DNA of 64,000 nucleotides from Oscheius onirici (GCA_932521025.1 OW051471.1:7564001-7628000), one strand, 5' to 3'. Shown: positions 1 to 14,475, numbered from the stretch's first letter. Numbers and translations: made by a program. Notes: generated from the sequence alone by a model not told the origin.

Positions 1-1141
1 CCGTCAAGAGAATTTTTGGTCAATCGTCTTACTCTTTTCTATTCAAACAATTTCTTTTAGGTCTCCAACCTACACTCTTTCATATTGGAAGTACTGGTAT
101 AACTCACGCTTCTTCGACTCTCACGTAGCGTGACTTTTTTTCAGTCGAATGTTCTGTATGCTGTCTTTGTTTGATAAATAAGTGATGAAATAAGTATGTG
201 CGTCGTATAATTTAGCATGTTGTCACATGCCGCAACACAGTTTCTTTCATATTAAATTTAGATTTCCCCCGTTATATTTTAAGACTTCTCCCACACCATT
301 ACTGCAGCCAGTGAGTCTTTAAAAGTCCAGCTGCGTCATGATTGAATCGTCATTTGACCATCTTTTCACCCATTATGAGCTGTTTTCGGAAATTAACGTA
401 TGCGGTTCATATTTAGTCGTCCTCCTGTCTGCTGTCTGCGATGGCAAAAGATCATTCTTCTAGGTAGGTTTATTAAAAAAAAAATTCCCTGTTATTATGT
501 GTCTGCGAAAGATATAAAGCGAAAATATAGTCCGGAATCAGAAATTGGTCAATCCCAATTGAGTCGATGTCCCACAATAGAAGTAATTGTGGAAACGACA
601 CAAAAATGGCCCAGAGTACCATTCGAAATGGCAGATATCGTTATCATCGTGTTCGTCGGCGCGTGTGCCCTGTCGACCCGTTATCGCCGCGACACGATCT
701 ACCTCTGACCTTGACTAGCAGGGACCGTTGATCTAGGAGTACTTCTGATTTTCGTCCTTATTTTGTTCCTTCCTCGATTTTTTTAGAATGTTACACTTTT
801 CGAGTATCAAAACATAGATAGTTAGTCTCTGGGTCTGGTTTTTCCTTCTGAAAAACATTTCGTTTGTCAAATACCTGAAAATAGTATTTGTTTATTGAAG
901 ACCGTGGAAGGAGCGAGTCTAGACTCTAGATTTTTATCTTTATTACTTTTTGTTTCTCAGACTCATGCTAAACTCACTCCTGGGTAGTTCGAAGCGACCG
1001 TAGATGGAATGGAAAGAGGCACCCGCTTAATGTGATTCACCTTGGGTCAGGAACATAAATTCGCCCCTTACCCTCTGGTGTCTCTTTCCTGTCACTTTCT
1101 CGACCAAACGTCTATGTTCTCTAAAACTATAGATCTTCAGA
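1..1141. other. No gene recognised; region upstream of bestrophin
   Basis: AT-rich sequence leading into the bestrophin start. An open frame at 400-708 has no recognisable domain and no splice-linked continuation that I can see, so I do not call it. The far left end may contain the tail or promoter of a neighbour outside the window. Confidence 0.5.
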
Positions 1142-3489
1142 ATGACCGTTTCATACAACCTTGACGTATCATCAGTATCAGCCTTCTCCTTCTTCAAATT
1201 GCTATTCCGATGGAGAGGTTCTATCTGGAAAAGTGTGAAAACGGAGCTTGCTATTTGGATTGCCGCCTATTACTGTGTGCTTTTAACGTACAGATATATG
1301 CTCAGTGAAGATGTAAGAAAGTGAGTTTTTCTAGGCACACGAAACAGTAACTACGCTTAGACTTTTCGGCATATTTGCTGTATCAATAGACAAGAAACTT
1401 GAATATATACCCTTAACCTTTATGCTTGGATTTTTTGTCACGATTGTGGTGGATCGATGGCGACAAGTCTTCAACAACATGGGATGGATTGAAAAGTAAG
1501 TTCAGCAAGTTTCAATAAAGTTTCTTCAGTGTTGCCCTAACAATAGCGGCTGTTATGCGCGGAGACGACAAGAAAACAATTCTCCAGAGAAGAACCATCA
1601 TACGATATCTGGTACTCACTCAGGTTGTGGGAGTCCAACATTTTCATGACCGACGTTCAGATTCTCGTGTTCCGAGACATTTCCATGAGAGTGAGACGGC
1701 GGTTTCCCAATATGGAATCATTAGTTGTAGCAGGTATTCCAGAAAAAATCAAAGACAATTTTTAAGGGTTTCTTCATGAGCACGAGCTTGACGCTCTGGA
1801 GAAAGTAGACATTGCTTACAATCGTTATTGGGCTCCGGTCAACTGGGCTTTGACTATCGTCATGGACTGTTACAAGAATGGCAACATCGATGCAGCCCCC
1901 TCTCTGAACAACGTGATCGGAGTGAGTTTTCCTATCGAGTGTCTCTTGTCTCGACACGACCAACTTCTTTTCTGATTTGTCTCCGTTTATTTTAAGATAC
2001 ACGGAGTTGTACTTCCAGGCAGTCTCAGCGATGTAAGTTAGTGTTGTCACGTCATAACTGTCAAATTTTCAAATTTGCTTGGGTAAAAACATTAATCGTT
2101 TAGGAAATCCGGACCTTCCGTACGAACCTGGCACTTTTGTAAGTTTGTCTCACCTGTTTTGTACCAGTAAAGTTATGCTCTAGATGCAATTATGATTGGG
2201 TGCCAGTCCCGTTGGCTTATCCACAGGTAAGTCTTATGAGTAGTCTATATAGTCTAATCCAAGTCATTTGTGTCCCGAGTGCAGCTAGCATTCCTAACCT
2301 ATGTTGTTTGTTCTTTCTCAAGCTTGAATTTCGTTTGCTTCTGCGCTAGTCACGCAACACAGATAACATCAAACTTTCAGGTTGTATTCCTAGCTGTGAG
2401 GGCCTACTTTGTTATATGTCTCTTCAGTCGACAGTTCCTCATAGATCCCGTCCCGAATCCTGTTGTGGCCGTAAATCCACAAACAGTTTTCGAGTATTCT
2501 CTTTTTTCTAGATCGATTTATGGATACCGTTCATGACGATACTTCAATTTATTTTCTTCGTGGGTTGGATGAAAGTAGCAGAGGTAAGTACTTCTATTAA
2601 AGTAGTGTCTCCTCGCGTTATCAATGTCGGTGTCTTGACATCGATGTTGTTACACCATTATATGCTTCTCTTTATTCTTTTTTAGTCTTACCTTCCTATT
2701 TTTCAGGCTCTTCTTAACCCTCTTGGAGAGGACGACGAGTAGGTTTTTCTAACTTCATGTCTAGTTTATTAATTTCAGTGATTTTGAATGCAACTTTCTC
2801 ATCGACAAGAACATTGCGGTAAAACTTTTTTAACCCAAAACATTTTTAGACTGGATTGGCCATTGTTGACCAGACATTTGACTTTTGTCCCGAGTTGCTG
2901 CCCGACAAGTTCATGGACACGGGTTTCACTCCAATCTATTCTGATGCCAGCGTCAAACAGGGAGTCAGTCAGGGATTGATTGGATCTGTCGAAGGAGTCA
3001 AGTATCAGCGTTTTTTGTAATTGTTTAAATAAATTTTAGACTGGCCGAGCCGACAGAGGACGTCAAGATGGTTGAAGTCACTCCGAAAATGTCAATGACC
3101 GACCTCACTGATATCGATTCCACCAGGAAGTTCAGTGAGAGAGTCCGACGTCGTTTTACTACATTTGGTTTACCCACGCGGTTAGTTTTTCACTGTTTTG
3201 TTCTATATTTGTTGAATATAGAGGAAGAAGCAACTCTTCGGTAACTCCCATGGAATTCGGAGCCAGTCTTCCTGCTACCTTTAACAACGGAGGTCCTAAG
3301 ATGAGTCTACCTGTTGATACTCAGTCTCCAAAACCACTCTCACCTGTACTGGGACATCATTTGTCAAAAGTGGACGAAGAAGACGACTCTTCCAGAAAAT
3401 CGAGTAGAAAAACGCAATCTGACGAAGAAGAGGATGACGACGTACATCCTGTCTTCCAGAACGAGCTCAGGGGAAAGAACAATCCATGA
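1142..3489 (+). CDS. Bestrophin-family chloride channel
   Basis: About 14 exons join into a protein of roughly 500 residues. It opens with [13 protein letters not shown] and RWRGSIWKS, the bestrophin N-terminus. Exon 2 (about 1363-1493) gives [18 protein letters not shown], which keeps the Ile/Phe/Phe pore-neck pattern of the family. Later exons give [28 protein letters not shown] and [30 protein letters not shown] at about 2717-2816 is the calcium-clasp acidic cluster. Bestrophins are pentameric calcium- or volume-gated anion channels of plasma or internal membranes. The last two exons (about 3040-3489) are a divergent acidic, Ser-rich cytosolic tail. Several introns are only 33-40 nt. Family assignment is firm; which of the many nematode best paralogues it is cannot be told. 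Confidence 0.93.
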
Positions 3490-3659
3490 AAATCAGTCAA
3501 CACTTATTTGAAACTACGAGTACGCTCTTTTGTTTTTGAGCTTTTTGAGGTCTTATTTCACAGATTCGTCTGAAGCTCAATGAAGTTCTAAACACAAATT
3601 TGTTAGTTCTAGTGTCTGTTCATCGATAAATCAGCGAGTTTATCAAAACGCAGACACAA

Positions 3660-3935
3660 CAAGTTTGAATACTATCGAAATGCAAAGGACTCTCTTTAAA
3701 ATGCTCGTCATACAGGTTAGAACAAGTCTTTGAAAAGTACAACAACTTCGAGACCTTATTTCATTTCTTCCTGCTTCATCTGCCCTGTACATTCATTGTA
3801 ATCCATGTCGATTTCAGTTATCACTACTTGTTAATGGTAATTATCTTTCTATACCCAACCAATCTTCGAACCGCTGGTAGTGATTTACTTTCTGAATACG
3901 AATCGAATAATAATTATCTGATTTTTTGAACAGAA
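3660..3935 (+). pseudogene. Remnant of a Str-type chemoreceptor (3' part only)
   Basis: Three fragments resemble the 3' end of the intact receptor downstream. They are IEMQRTLFKMLVIQ followed by a splice donor (about 3677-3720), FFLLHLPCTFIVIH (about 3766-3810), and FEPLVVIYFLN (about 3866-3900). The last two are out of frame with each other and no upstream transmembrane exons are visible. This is best read as a truncated, decayed tandem copy of the gene at 4171-5371. Confidence 0.75.
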
Positions 3936-4170
3936 CTTTACAACGAGAAGAACTGTGACTTTATGTCTTTCTATTAAAACCTTTATTTGGGATTTTATAC
4001 CAGACTATTTTGTCTTTTATTTGCACCTGTCTGGTGAAAGTTGTTATAGCAAAAAGCCTCCTCACGCGCCGACTCGACTTCCTTGTTTCATATATAAAAC
4101 GTTTTCTACAAGATAGTCATTTGCTAATTAATAACTACATCTCCAAGCTTTCTTCTTTCCCAGTGGAAGC

Positions 4171-5371
4171 ATGATAATATCTTTGGAGCTTTACCAGCAT
4201 CTGGCAATCGTAGGATGTATCGTTGCTGTCATACTGAACTTTGTCGCCGTTCCTCTGTCCATCTACTGGAGCAAATATACTCTCGGTTCCTACGAAATCA
4301 TTATACGAAATCATTGCGGAACCAATATGTGTGTTTGTATCATTGACATCTTTGCTTTCCCGGTCAGTTTTACAGTTAAAAGAAACAGTAAAAGCAACAC
4401 AGAGACATTATTTCCAACCGAACATGGTCATCTTCTATTCGAGTGGAATAGTCCGCAAATGGGGTAAATCCATCGCCACAATGGGAGCCGGCTCTATTGC
4501 GATGCTCTTCATGCTTCAAGTCTATCTTGAAGCACTTCATTTTCTTTACCGTTATGTCGTTCTCTGCAGGTTTTTATTCACCACACTAGAACTATATGAA
4601 TTTAGAGGAGAAAAGTACGTACGGATGTTGACAATTAAAAATGTAGCTATCATCGTTTTTCTATCGTATGTCGGTTCCTTGGCTTTTCACATATTGAACC
4701 TCTTTCTTCATGCTGCCATGGACGAAGACATTTACGAATCTATTGGAACCAATAGCGTCGCGACAATTGGTATTCCTGCCAGAGAAGTACACGGTCTCCC
4801 TTTTTACTACTTTGTGAGTCTAACATGTTTCAAGAACCAAATGAATTTAGGTCAAAAACAACCTCGGTAAGGAAGTTATCCGTTGGAAGAGTGTCTATGG
4901 AATGTTCGCCGTGATGGGATGTAACGGGACTTACATTGCGACGATGGTCTTTTGTGCTTATAAAATCCATCAATCTATAAAGAAGGTTCTACCTAATTAA
5001 GAGTCTAAAAAGTTGTGATTTAGAAAGCGGCTCTTGCTGAACTGAGCATTAGTCTTTTGGAAATGCATTCCACCCTCTTTAGGATGCTTCTGGTTCAGGT
5101 AGATTCCAAACAAAAGCAAAATGAAATCCCTCAGACAATGATTCCCCTGTTTCTATTGCACCTTCCCTGTGGAATTGTCTTTCTTGGACCGATATTTTTC
5201 AATGTTGGCTGGCCAGGAGAAGCACAGATGATTGGCGTTCGTCTGTATCCCCTCTTTGAACCCCTGGTCGTCATTTATTTCCTCAACAAAAGACGAATCG
5301 AGAATTTCCTTCAAAGGAAGAAATATCCTACAATTGCAGCTAGTTATGTAGATTCTGTTGCTCCATCATAG
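4171..5371 (+). CDS. Serpentine chemoreceptor, Str-like, copy 1
   Basis: Seven-transmembrane receptor in about seven exons. The first exon gives a hydrophobic helix and KYTLGSYEIII, like the GSYK segment of 7TM Str receptors. Later exons give LEALHFLYRYVVLCR (helix-3 region), EMHSTLFRMLLVQ, LFLLHLPCGIVFLGP and LYPLFEPLVVIYFLN, the typical Str C-terminal helix. An apparent frameshift near 4365 disappears if a 41-nt intron (about 4363-4403) is removed, and copy 2 has an intron at the same place. Introns are 36-45 nt. Likely expressed in sensory neurons as an orphan odorant receptor; ligand unknown. The TAG stop overlaps the stop of the opposite-strand gene. Confidence 0.85.
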
Positions 5372-6554
5372 AACCACTTTCGGATCTTCTATTGTCATAA
5401 CTGTCGTGACCCGTTTCTTCTAAAAGTGAACAGTAACATAATTTTTACAACACTTACAAGAATTTTCAAAATGTACTTCCTGCAAGGGTTGTAACTGCAG
5501 ATTAATACAATCTGCGAAGTGGGCAATAGGCCCATTCCTCCCACCAGAATAATGTTGAAAATGTCTGTTCATAAATAAATGATATCGGAAAACGAACCAT
5601 TTCTCGACGACTGAATAAGAATAAGTGAAAGACCGGCGGGCATAAAAACGACGTATTCTATCAACATTATCGAACCCTAAAAGAAACTGGTATACAACTC
5701 CTCCCATTGACTTCTTTCCATTAAAACAAGTGGTGCAAATATCATTCTATGTTGGCGTCTGCTCCGATTTGACAGATGTCCATTCTTGTGGAGAACTTTG
5801 TACACAAATATAGTACTGATGACAATCATAGCGCCGCATAAAAACCAGACCAGCAGCATGAAGATTAATCCTCCCGTGGTCCAAATGTTGACCGGACTCA
5901 GATCAATCAGGTAAAGATCGTCCGAGTAGAAATTGTCATAGTGGACAAGCAGATGGGTGACCAACTGCTCTTTGAGAATTTTACTGTCTCGAACAGAATT
6001 GGCCAGAACGAATGTCGGTAGAGGCAAGACTCCACACAGTATGTAGGCAACGAGATAGATGAAAAGGGCTGTTAGTCTGTTGTTGGCAAAATGATCCTTT
6101 GGTAGAAGAATGCACATTTTGTAATAGAAAAGAGGGAAAACCATGGCTGCGGCTACTGAAAAACTTTTTATTTTACTCAAAAGAGCCACTTGCACAAGGC
6201 TAAATTGAGGTCAAAGCCTATGAGAACTGCAGGATGAACACCGACATGTCCAAGAAGTCCGTCAAAAGTGACGACTGGATAAGGAAGATACATAACAGGG
6301 ATGGCAAACAGAGAATTTTGAGCAACAAGCAGAAGAATTCTGAGAGCATATAAGTAAGAAATGAAAGCAACTTACACTATCATATGAAAAGCCATAACAG
6401 CTCTGAAACTTTTCGAAAGTTGGGGAGGAACTTGGAACAAAAGACAGTAAATAGAGAATATTGTGGAGCCCGTAGTTACTATTAGTTCTATCAAAAGGGC
6501 TATTTTGAATCCTATCATTTTTCGATCAAAGTAAGGGTTGATAATGGTCGACAT
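5366..6554 (-). CDS. Serpentine chemoreceptor, Srh/Sri-like
   Basis: Starts at 6554 with MSTIINPYFDRKMIGFK, then a helix ending YCLLFQVPPQLSKSF, a segment typical of Srh/Sri receptors. Following exons give NSLFAIPVMYLPYPVV, HFANNRLTALFIYLVAY, a long middle exon with two helices and RRQHRMIFAPL (intracellular loop 3), then two more helices. The intron at 6156-6193 must use a GC donor (gcaagt) to keep frame. A TGA at 5569-5571 is avoided by a 33-nt intron. The last exon, after a gtaagt donor near 5453, ends with TCA on the plus strand at 5366-5368, inside the stop region of the neighbouring receptor. The class call (Srh versus Sri) is uncertain, and so is the last exon. Confidence 0.72.
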
Positions 6555-7717
6555 ATTTCTTGGCAGAAATAAGGTCGATTGGAGGAAATTGGCAGATGGC
6601 TTTGCGAGAATCCAGGTGATTTTTAAGAATGACCTGATGAGGATATCAATGAGTTTCTAGTATATAAGTGAAGCTGGTGATAAAACGGAACAGCCAAAAA
6701 TAGCTCGAATTATTGCAACAAGCAACTTGTCTTCTTTATCACCCTAAATAACAATATTGTGGAAATGGTGGTGGTGCAAAAGAGTTTATTCTTATAAGAT
6801 CAAAATATGTACTCTTTCTCGAACTGCAGATAATCCGTCGGTTTTTGTTCTTCGTCTCGTTCTCGGATGACCTCGATGCACTTTCCACTATTTAACTGTT
6901 CCGATAAAAATATCATCTGTTGAACTTTTTTCTTATTTCATTCACTTAAAAAAGAACTGTATTTAGACTGGCTGCCCTTTGAAACAGCCAAAGATCCTGA
7001 ATTTTCTTTAATTTCCTGTGACTGTTTCCCTTTTTGCTCCCCACCTTTCGATATCGTTTCGTCACGAGGATCTGATTAATCAGTCATACCAACTGAATGA
7101 CTACGCGTGTTCCGGTCAAAAAGTTGTTCATATAAAGGTGTCAGATGTCTCATCCGAAAGATCTTCGAGTTTCTTTATTCTCGACTGAATTTGTCCTTAT
7201 TTTCTGGGCCTGAACAGTCTGTTGTTTCTCGTAATCATGATGTTCCAAGGTCCGATAAATAATATGTCTCGACAAAACTGATGTAAGCGCCCTTTTGTTG
7301 TAGGGCAGTTACGCTTGGAGATTCTCATAACGGGTTAATGTTTGTATTTAGTCCGAGGATTTAAAGAACAACCGATCACACTCCCCCTTCAAATGAGGTA
7401 CATGTTCTCTGAGAGAGTAGTACTCTCCACGTTTGGCACAAATAGTCTGTCTGAGTACTATTGTTGGGCAGTTACAGCTGCTGAAAGCAGTAATTTTGAA
7501 CACATTTCGGGTTATTTCAGTACTATTACATAATTCTTGATAGTGTCTAGTCATTGTTTCTTCATTTCTTCTGGAGTCACTATTGAATTATGAACACATA
7601 TGTCAACACGGAAATTTACGATTACTCAATTAAGATGTTTCCTTGTTAAGACATAAAATGACTGGCACAATAAGTATTCTTTCTTTTTTTTTCTAAATCT
7701 ATCCAACAAGCTTTCAG
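6555..7717. other. Intergenic region between divergent chemoreceptors
   Basis: About 1.16 kb separating the Srh/Sri-like gene (minus) from Str-like copy 2 (plus). It presumably holds both promoters. Open frames at 7342-7554 on both strands have no family resemblance. I see no repeat or RNA gene. Confidence 0.5.
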
Positions 7718-8933
7718 ATGCTGATCCCCGAAGGTTTGTACCAAGATGTCACCTCCGTCGGCTGTGTAATAGCCGCAATCCTCAACCTGGTCATCGTCCC
7801 AATTACCGTAATCAAGTCCAAGTACAGTCTCGGCTCGTTCAAAATAATCATGTTGTCCTTTTCGACTACAAATATGCTGCACTATTTTGTCGACACCTTT
7901 TCTTTGCCTGTAAGTTTACAACAACAAAACGCGAACCGAAAAACGACTGTTCAGCGTTTCTACACAAGTTACAAGATAGCCATTGTGTATGTTAGCGGCG
8001 GTGCCAAGGACTGGGGAGAATTCTTTGCGACCTTCTTTGGAGTGTGGCTGTGTACAATATTTATGTCAGTTTATCATCATCACGAGACAAAATGAACTTG
8101 TAGGTGTCAAGTTCTCATCGAAGCTCTCCATTTTCTCTATCGATACATCCTCCTTTGTCGAGAAAACATGCAATTTCTGCTGACATCCAAAAATATTTTC
8201 ATCATTTTGTTCATTTCTATCCCAGTCTACGTTTGTATCCACATCGCCAACTTTGTCTTCATGTTGTCCTTTGACACCGATGTTTACAATGCTTTGAGCA
8301 ATGACACCAACTACGACTTGGGTCTTTCTCCGAGCCAACTTCACGGAATCGCTATGCTTTATGCTGTCCGTTTCTATACTTTCCTCATAATAAGATCTTT
8401 TAGAAAACTTCACCCGACGGAGAGGAAGTGACCCGTTGGTGTGGTATCTTGGGTGTTTCGTTTCTGCTTGGCTGCAATGCTACCGTCATGACGGTCATGG
8501 TGATATGTGGCCTCAAAATCCACAAAAAGATCAATGTAATGAAAATCATTGTGAGAGCAACGGAAACGTTTCAGAGTTTCAAGTCGACTGTAAGCAGAAA
8601 AACGAGAGAAATGCAACAGACCCTCTTCACCATGCTCATTGTACAGACAGTCATTCCGCTCTTTCTTCTTCACACTCCCTGCGCTGTTCTTCTGATTGCT
8701 CCATTCTTTTTCAGCTTCAGAAAGTAGCAGTTTCTGTGACCCAACAAAATATTCTTTTCAGCGGAGCCGACATCATGATGCTGGCCATTTTGATCTATCC
8801 ATGTTTGGAACCGCTGGTAGTCATCTACTTTTTGAACCGACAGTACTTGATCCGACTGTGGAGAGCTGTCAAGATGGTTCACAAACAACCCATTAGTGTC
8901 ACTCCGTCATCTGCGTATTCCGAAGGAATCTGA
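7718..8933 (+). CDS. Serpentine chemoreceptor, Str-like, copy 2
   Basis: Paralogue of the gene at 4171 with the same exon plan. The start ATG directly follows tttcag, a possible trans-splice acceptor. The first exon encodes a helix and KYSLGSFKIIMLSF; then VLIEALHFLYRYILLC, LLTSKNIFIILFIS, EVTRWCGILGVSFLLGC, MQQTLFTMLIVQ, PLFLLHTPCAVLLI and IYPCLEPLVVIYFLN. Introns of 37-45 nt lie at positions equivalent to copy 1 (about 7911-7955, 8063-8102, 8369-8406, 8537-8575 and 8727-8763). No disruption is needed, so the gene looks intact. Predicted sensory G-protein-coupled receptor; ligand unknown. Confidence 0.87.
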
Positions 8934-9021
8934 ACTGAGTGAATCTCATTGAAATGAACAGTAACTGATCATGTAGTCTCTTTAATCAATGAACAATAAC
9001 AATTATTAACATCAACCTTCG

Positions 9022-12000
9022 TTACGAAAATATTGATGGAGAAAGAACTGCAGCAGCTAGAGCTGATTCGGTAAAAATGGCTGGTGAAGCAACTGAGGGA
9101 CTAAGAATGGCTCCAGATAAAATTGTCGGAGACAGAACGTCAGGGCACAGTACATATGGTGAAAGAATAAGCGGGGAAAGTACGTAAGGATTGATGACGT
9201 TGGGTGACAGGACGTAGGGAGACAAGACGTACGCATTGAAGACAGCTGCTGAGATGGTGTTAGGGCCAAGGAAGTAGGGAGACAAAATCAGTGGATCACC
9301 GACCTAAAAAGCTTCTTTTAGAAATAAAATGAAAAGAAATGCCTGCGGTGAAATGATTGGAGGACTGAGTAGCAGTGGAGCGACGACAGAAGGCGAGAAA
9401 ATGTTTGGAGATAGAGTTAGAGGTCCGAGGATGTTGAACTAAATATCTTGGTTAAATATAGAATGAAACTCACAACTCCCACAGTAGGAGAAAAGCCGAA
9501 AGGAGCCAGTGTAGTGTGTCTCAAGACTCTAACCTCAATCGTTCTTTTGACTCTCGGAGTTCCTTCTTTGGCCAGCAGTCGCACTGTTCGTTTCAAAGAA
9601 TCCTGCTTCTGCTTATATGTCCAGTTTCCATACTGTTCAATATCAAACGGGAAATCGACGTTTGAATTGTTGTAGATTCCTGAATCATGTGCGAATTTCA
9701 TGTCTCTATACCTTGAGATCCATAAAGTTGTTTCAATTGATCTTTGTTCAGAAAGGCATATTGTTTGCTTGAAATGTCCCGCTTTTGTCGTTTACTGAAC
9801 GATTGCTTGAGATCAAGGAAAGCACTGTCAACGGCTCTGGTAATGTCCAGAATATCTTTTCCGAATCCAGTTGCTCCAATGTTTTTCACAAGTTCCATCG
9901 CGTCGTCCACAACCTCGTTGACGCCTGAAAATTCATCTCAAAGGTGTTACCACAGAGAAGGAAAAAAGATACTCTACCTGAAGCATCCATGATCAACTCC
10001 AGAACATTCGTCCTGTCCTGCTTTCTCATTCCCGATTTTTCTAGCATTTCTGGAACCGGGAGAATACTGTTCCCGGTATTGTCATTGTACAATGGGAATA
10101 AATTCGGCGATAGAATCGGTCTGTAAAGTTTATGAAAGTCATAAAGAAGACAAACTTTTTGTTGCTGTACTTGTCAGGTAGGAGAGGAAAGAAACGCGGA
10201 GACAGGAGACTGTAATTCACATCTTTCTGGTGTTTGGCTACAGTTTCGACAAGTCCATAAAGATTCTTATCGACCATTCCTGCTGGAACCATATCTCGGA
10301 ATCGGAATTAAAATGTTTTGAATGAAAATGTAAAATGACCAACTTTTCGGTAAAAGTCTTCTTTCTCCTCAACGGATGGTTCTTTCCCAGGACCATGTCC
10401 AACATTCTGTGTTTAAACTGTCCATCTCGGTTACGGTTTGTAACCATGTCTTGTAACTGTTCCAAAGTATTTTCTCTGGAACAATAATAACCAACCTCCG
10501 TCAGTTTCTTGTAAGAATCCCGAAGAGTTTTTTGTTCTCCTGTCGTCTGATTCTTCACTAGCCGAACAACACCTCCCAGTAAGTCTGTTACAGCCTACAA
10601 GTATTGTCTCTGGAGTAAACAAAAGACCAACTTTGACAGGTGATTTATGAGCAGGGGTATCTTTCAAAGCAGGCGCATGATCCATAGTTTTTATCTTCCA
10701 CAGTGAGTCCATTTTGTCTACTCGTTTAGCTTCTTTTTTGGTCTCATCCTGAAAGCACTCTTTGAAGCAAAGAATTACTCCTATCAATCAGCCAAAACCT
10801 TGACTTTCTGAGCATTACGACCTTTCGGCCGTTCGTGTTTCGTACTTTACCGACTGATCTCGTAGCGAGACTACTTTTGACCGTTGTCTAGACTTACATT
10901 GGTGTACAGAGACAGAATGTTTCTTCTGACTCTTCTTCTGAACCATTCCCTGGATCCTTCTGTCATTGAAATACGAATTGGGCTGGAATTTATTTGAATT
11001 AGTCTTTGACCTCTGTCAAACCTTCGAAACTTTGGCGGTTTGAATGCTAGCTTTGACTTCTGATGCTTCAAAAGTTTCTTGATAGTTCTTTTTCTCAAAA
11101 TGGTCCTCATCTCATTTTTGAACTTGAGTTTCTTGGGTATGAGCTTCGTTTCAGGCATATCATTTCCACTTTTTCCGACAAAGTCGAATTGAGGAGAATA
11201 AGCAGCTTCAGGAAAAGAATTTATCTGAAACACAGAGGTTTAAAAATATTAGAAAAGCTCACAAGTTTTCTGTCAAATGCCTTGACCAAACATGCCGCTC
11301 CATTCTTTATGTCGTGCTCGGTGTCGATTGAGTCGAGACAGGCAACAAACGCTTTTCGATTCTTTCTGAAGTTTCCCTAAGTTTTTAGCAGAATTCATTT
11401 TGTCGTTATGCAAATTACGATTCTACTTATATCATTCGACGCCGCCCCAATCAGACTTAAAGAAATTGACCTACTTATTCTGATAGTTGAGGCCAACCAG
11501 TAATATATTTTAACGATCATTAGATCGTGATTGAATGGGAGAAACTCGATCTCCAAAGGCCGTGAAAGTGACGTAAAATACGTGCGTAAAAGAAATGATA
11601 GCGAATGAGATTTTGTCCTGATACTGTATCTTTTAGAACAAAAAAGCTTTTAGAGAAATAGATGAATGCAAAAACCGCCAACTTACAATTCAAGGTTGTG
11701 TTACAACTACCGAATAAATTAACCGAATCTTGCCCACTTCTTGAACGTGAACCAGTAACAGGAAGCAGAAAAGTAAAGTAAAAGAATCAAATAGCAATTA
11801 GAAGAAACATTTCAAACAACGAATCAAAAGTGTACAAACCTGTTCATTTTCATGTAGAGTTCCTTCCCCAATGCTCCCAGAAGAGCACTGACTGCTTGAA
11901 CATACCAGCCGTAGTGCATCTGCTCAACTCGTTTGATTTGTTGAGGGGACAGCTTGACATCTTTTGCCTTTTTGGAGAATTCATCTTTTCGAAGAGAACA

Positions 12001-12095
12001 GTCGACTGTGTAGAATAGAATACCTAGAAGATGTCTCATTAAGATATAAAACGAGAGATAACTGTTGACCAACCGAGAAACAGTAATAGTCGCAT
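9022..12095 (-). CDS. MLT-10-like moulting-cycle protein with LSP repeats
   Basis: The start at 12095 plus a short intron gives a signal peptide MRLLLFLGILFYTVDCS. Cysteine-poor, Lys-rich middle exons follow (KFKNEMRTILRKRTIKKL; AYSPQFDFVGKSGND; VTDLLGGVVRLVKNQTTG; LMDASG- and NEVVDDAMELVK-type segments). The last two exons (about 9022-9302 and 9340-9440) are a run of hydrophobic units, each about ten residues and containing LSP or a variant, for example VLSPYVLSPNVINPYVLSP. This architecture is the nematode moulting-cycle family (PF04870; MLT-10 and MLTN paralogues), secreted from hypodermis during moults. I infer cuticle or moulting function from the family only. About ten exons; the middle exon borders are approximate. 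Confidence 0.85.
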
Positions 12096-12859
12096 GCACT
12101 TTTACTGGTGGACGCAGTCTAAGCCCAAGGGGATGACCGTAACTTTTATTGGCCGCGCCCTCTGATCTGTTCGAAATCCATCCTTATCATAGCGACTCAA
12201 TGTATCGGGAGGAAAACGAGGATAGACTTTGATCTCTTGCTTTTGGTATCGGTCGGAGACTTGTGTTTTTCTACCGTTGTGAATATATCTTTTCAGATGT
12301 GCTTTCAACATCAACAATCTTTTCTTCAGACACGTTTTTGCTGGATTCATTACGAGCCTAAGTTTCTAACTATACGGTACCAGTCAACCCCGCCTTTTCG
12401 CTTGATGTTCACTCTATAACTGGGACCATAGTCGGCATTAGCTTGTTCAAGTAACACTAATCTTTTGGAAGGGTTCAGCTTGTTTCTCAATTACCATGCT
12501 TGAGCAATCTCTTTACATTCAGCGTGTCTTGACGTGTTCATCTACACAGACGGATGGACAGACAGACACCACTGCGCTTTCGTTGTAGAGAGATAATTAT
12601 CTCCTTCTATTTTTCCCATTTCCTTCAGATTTATTGCCAGCTGCCACCGGGTTCACCCTTTTTGACCGATCAAAGCCTCGTAGACCTTCAACCGTTTTTC
12701 ACCCATTTCCCGACTGACGAATTTTCAGTTGCAGACTAAAAAAACAGACAAAACATCCCGTTTATTAGAAACGACTCCGAGAGACAATGAAAAGAATCGG
12801 AAAAATATCACAGCCAGAAGAGTGTAGATTGACCCACAAGGAACGGAAAAATATAAAAT
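12096..12859. other. Intergenic: MLT-like promoter side and bre-1 3' flank
   Basis: Lies between the start of the MLT-10-like gene and the stop of bre-1, both minus strand. Open frames on both strands here show no domain or splice continuation. Presumed promoter and 3' UTR. Confidence 0.5.

Positions 12860-14475
<1,616 letters not shown>

Noticed and set aside
400..708. 102-codon gene at the left end
   Set aside because: No family similarity or splice continuation; composition fits chance.
4340..4480. Frameshift in Str-like copy 1
   Set aside because: A 41-nt GT-AG intron (about 4363-4403) restores the frame, and the paralogue has an intron at the same position.
5560..5600. In-frame TGA making the Srh/Sri-like gene a pseudogene
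   Set aside because: A 33-nt intron starting gttcgt and ending gaacag removes the stop and keeps the helix-7 frame.
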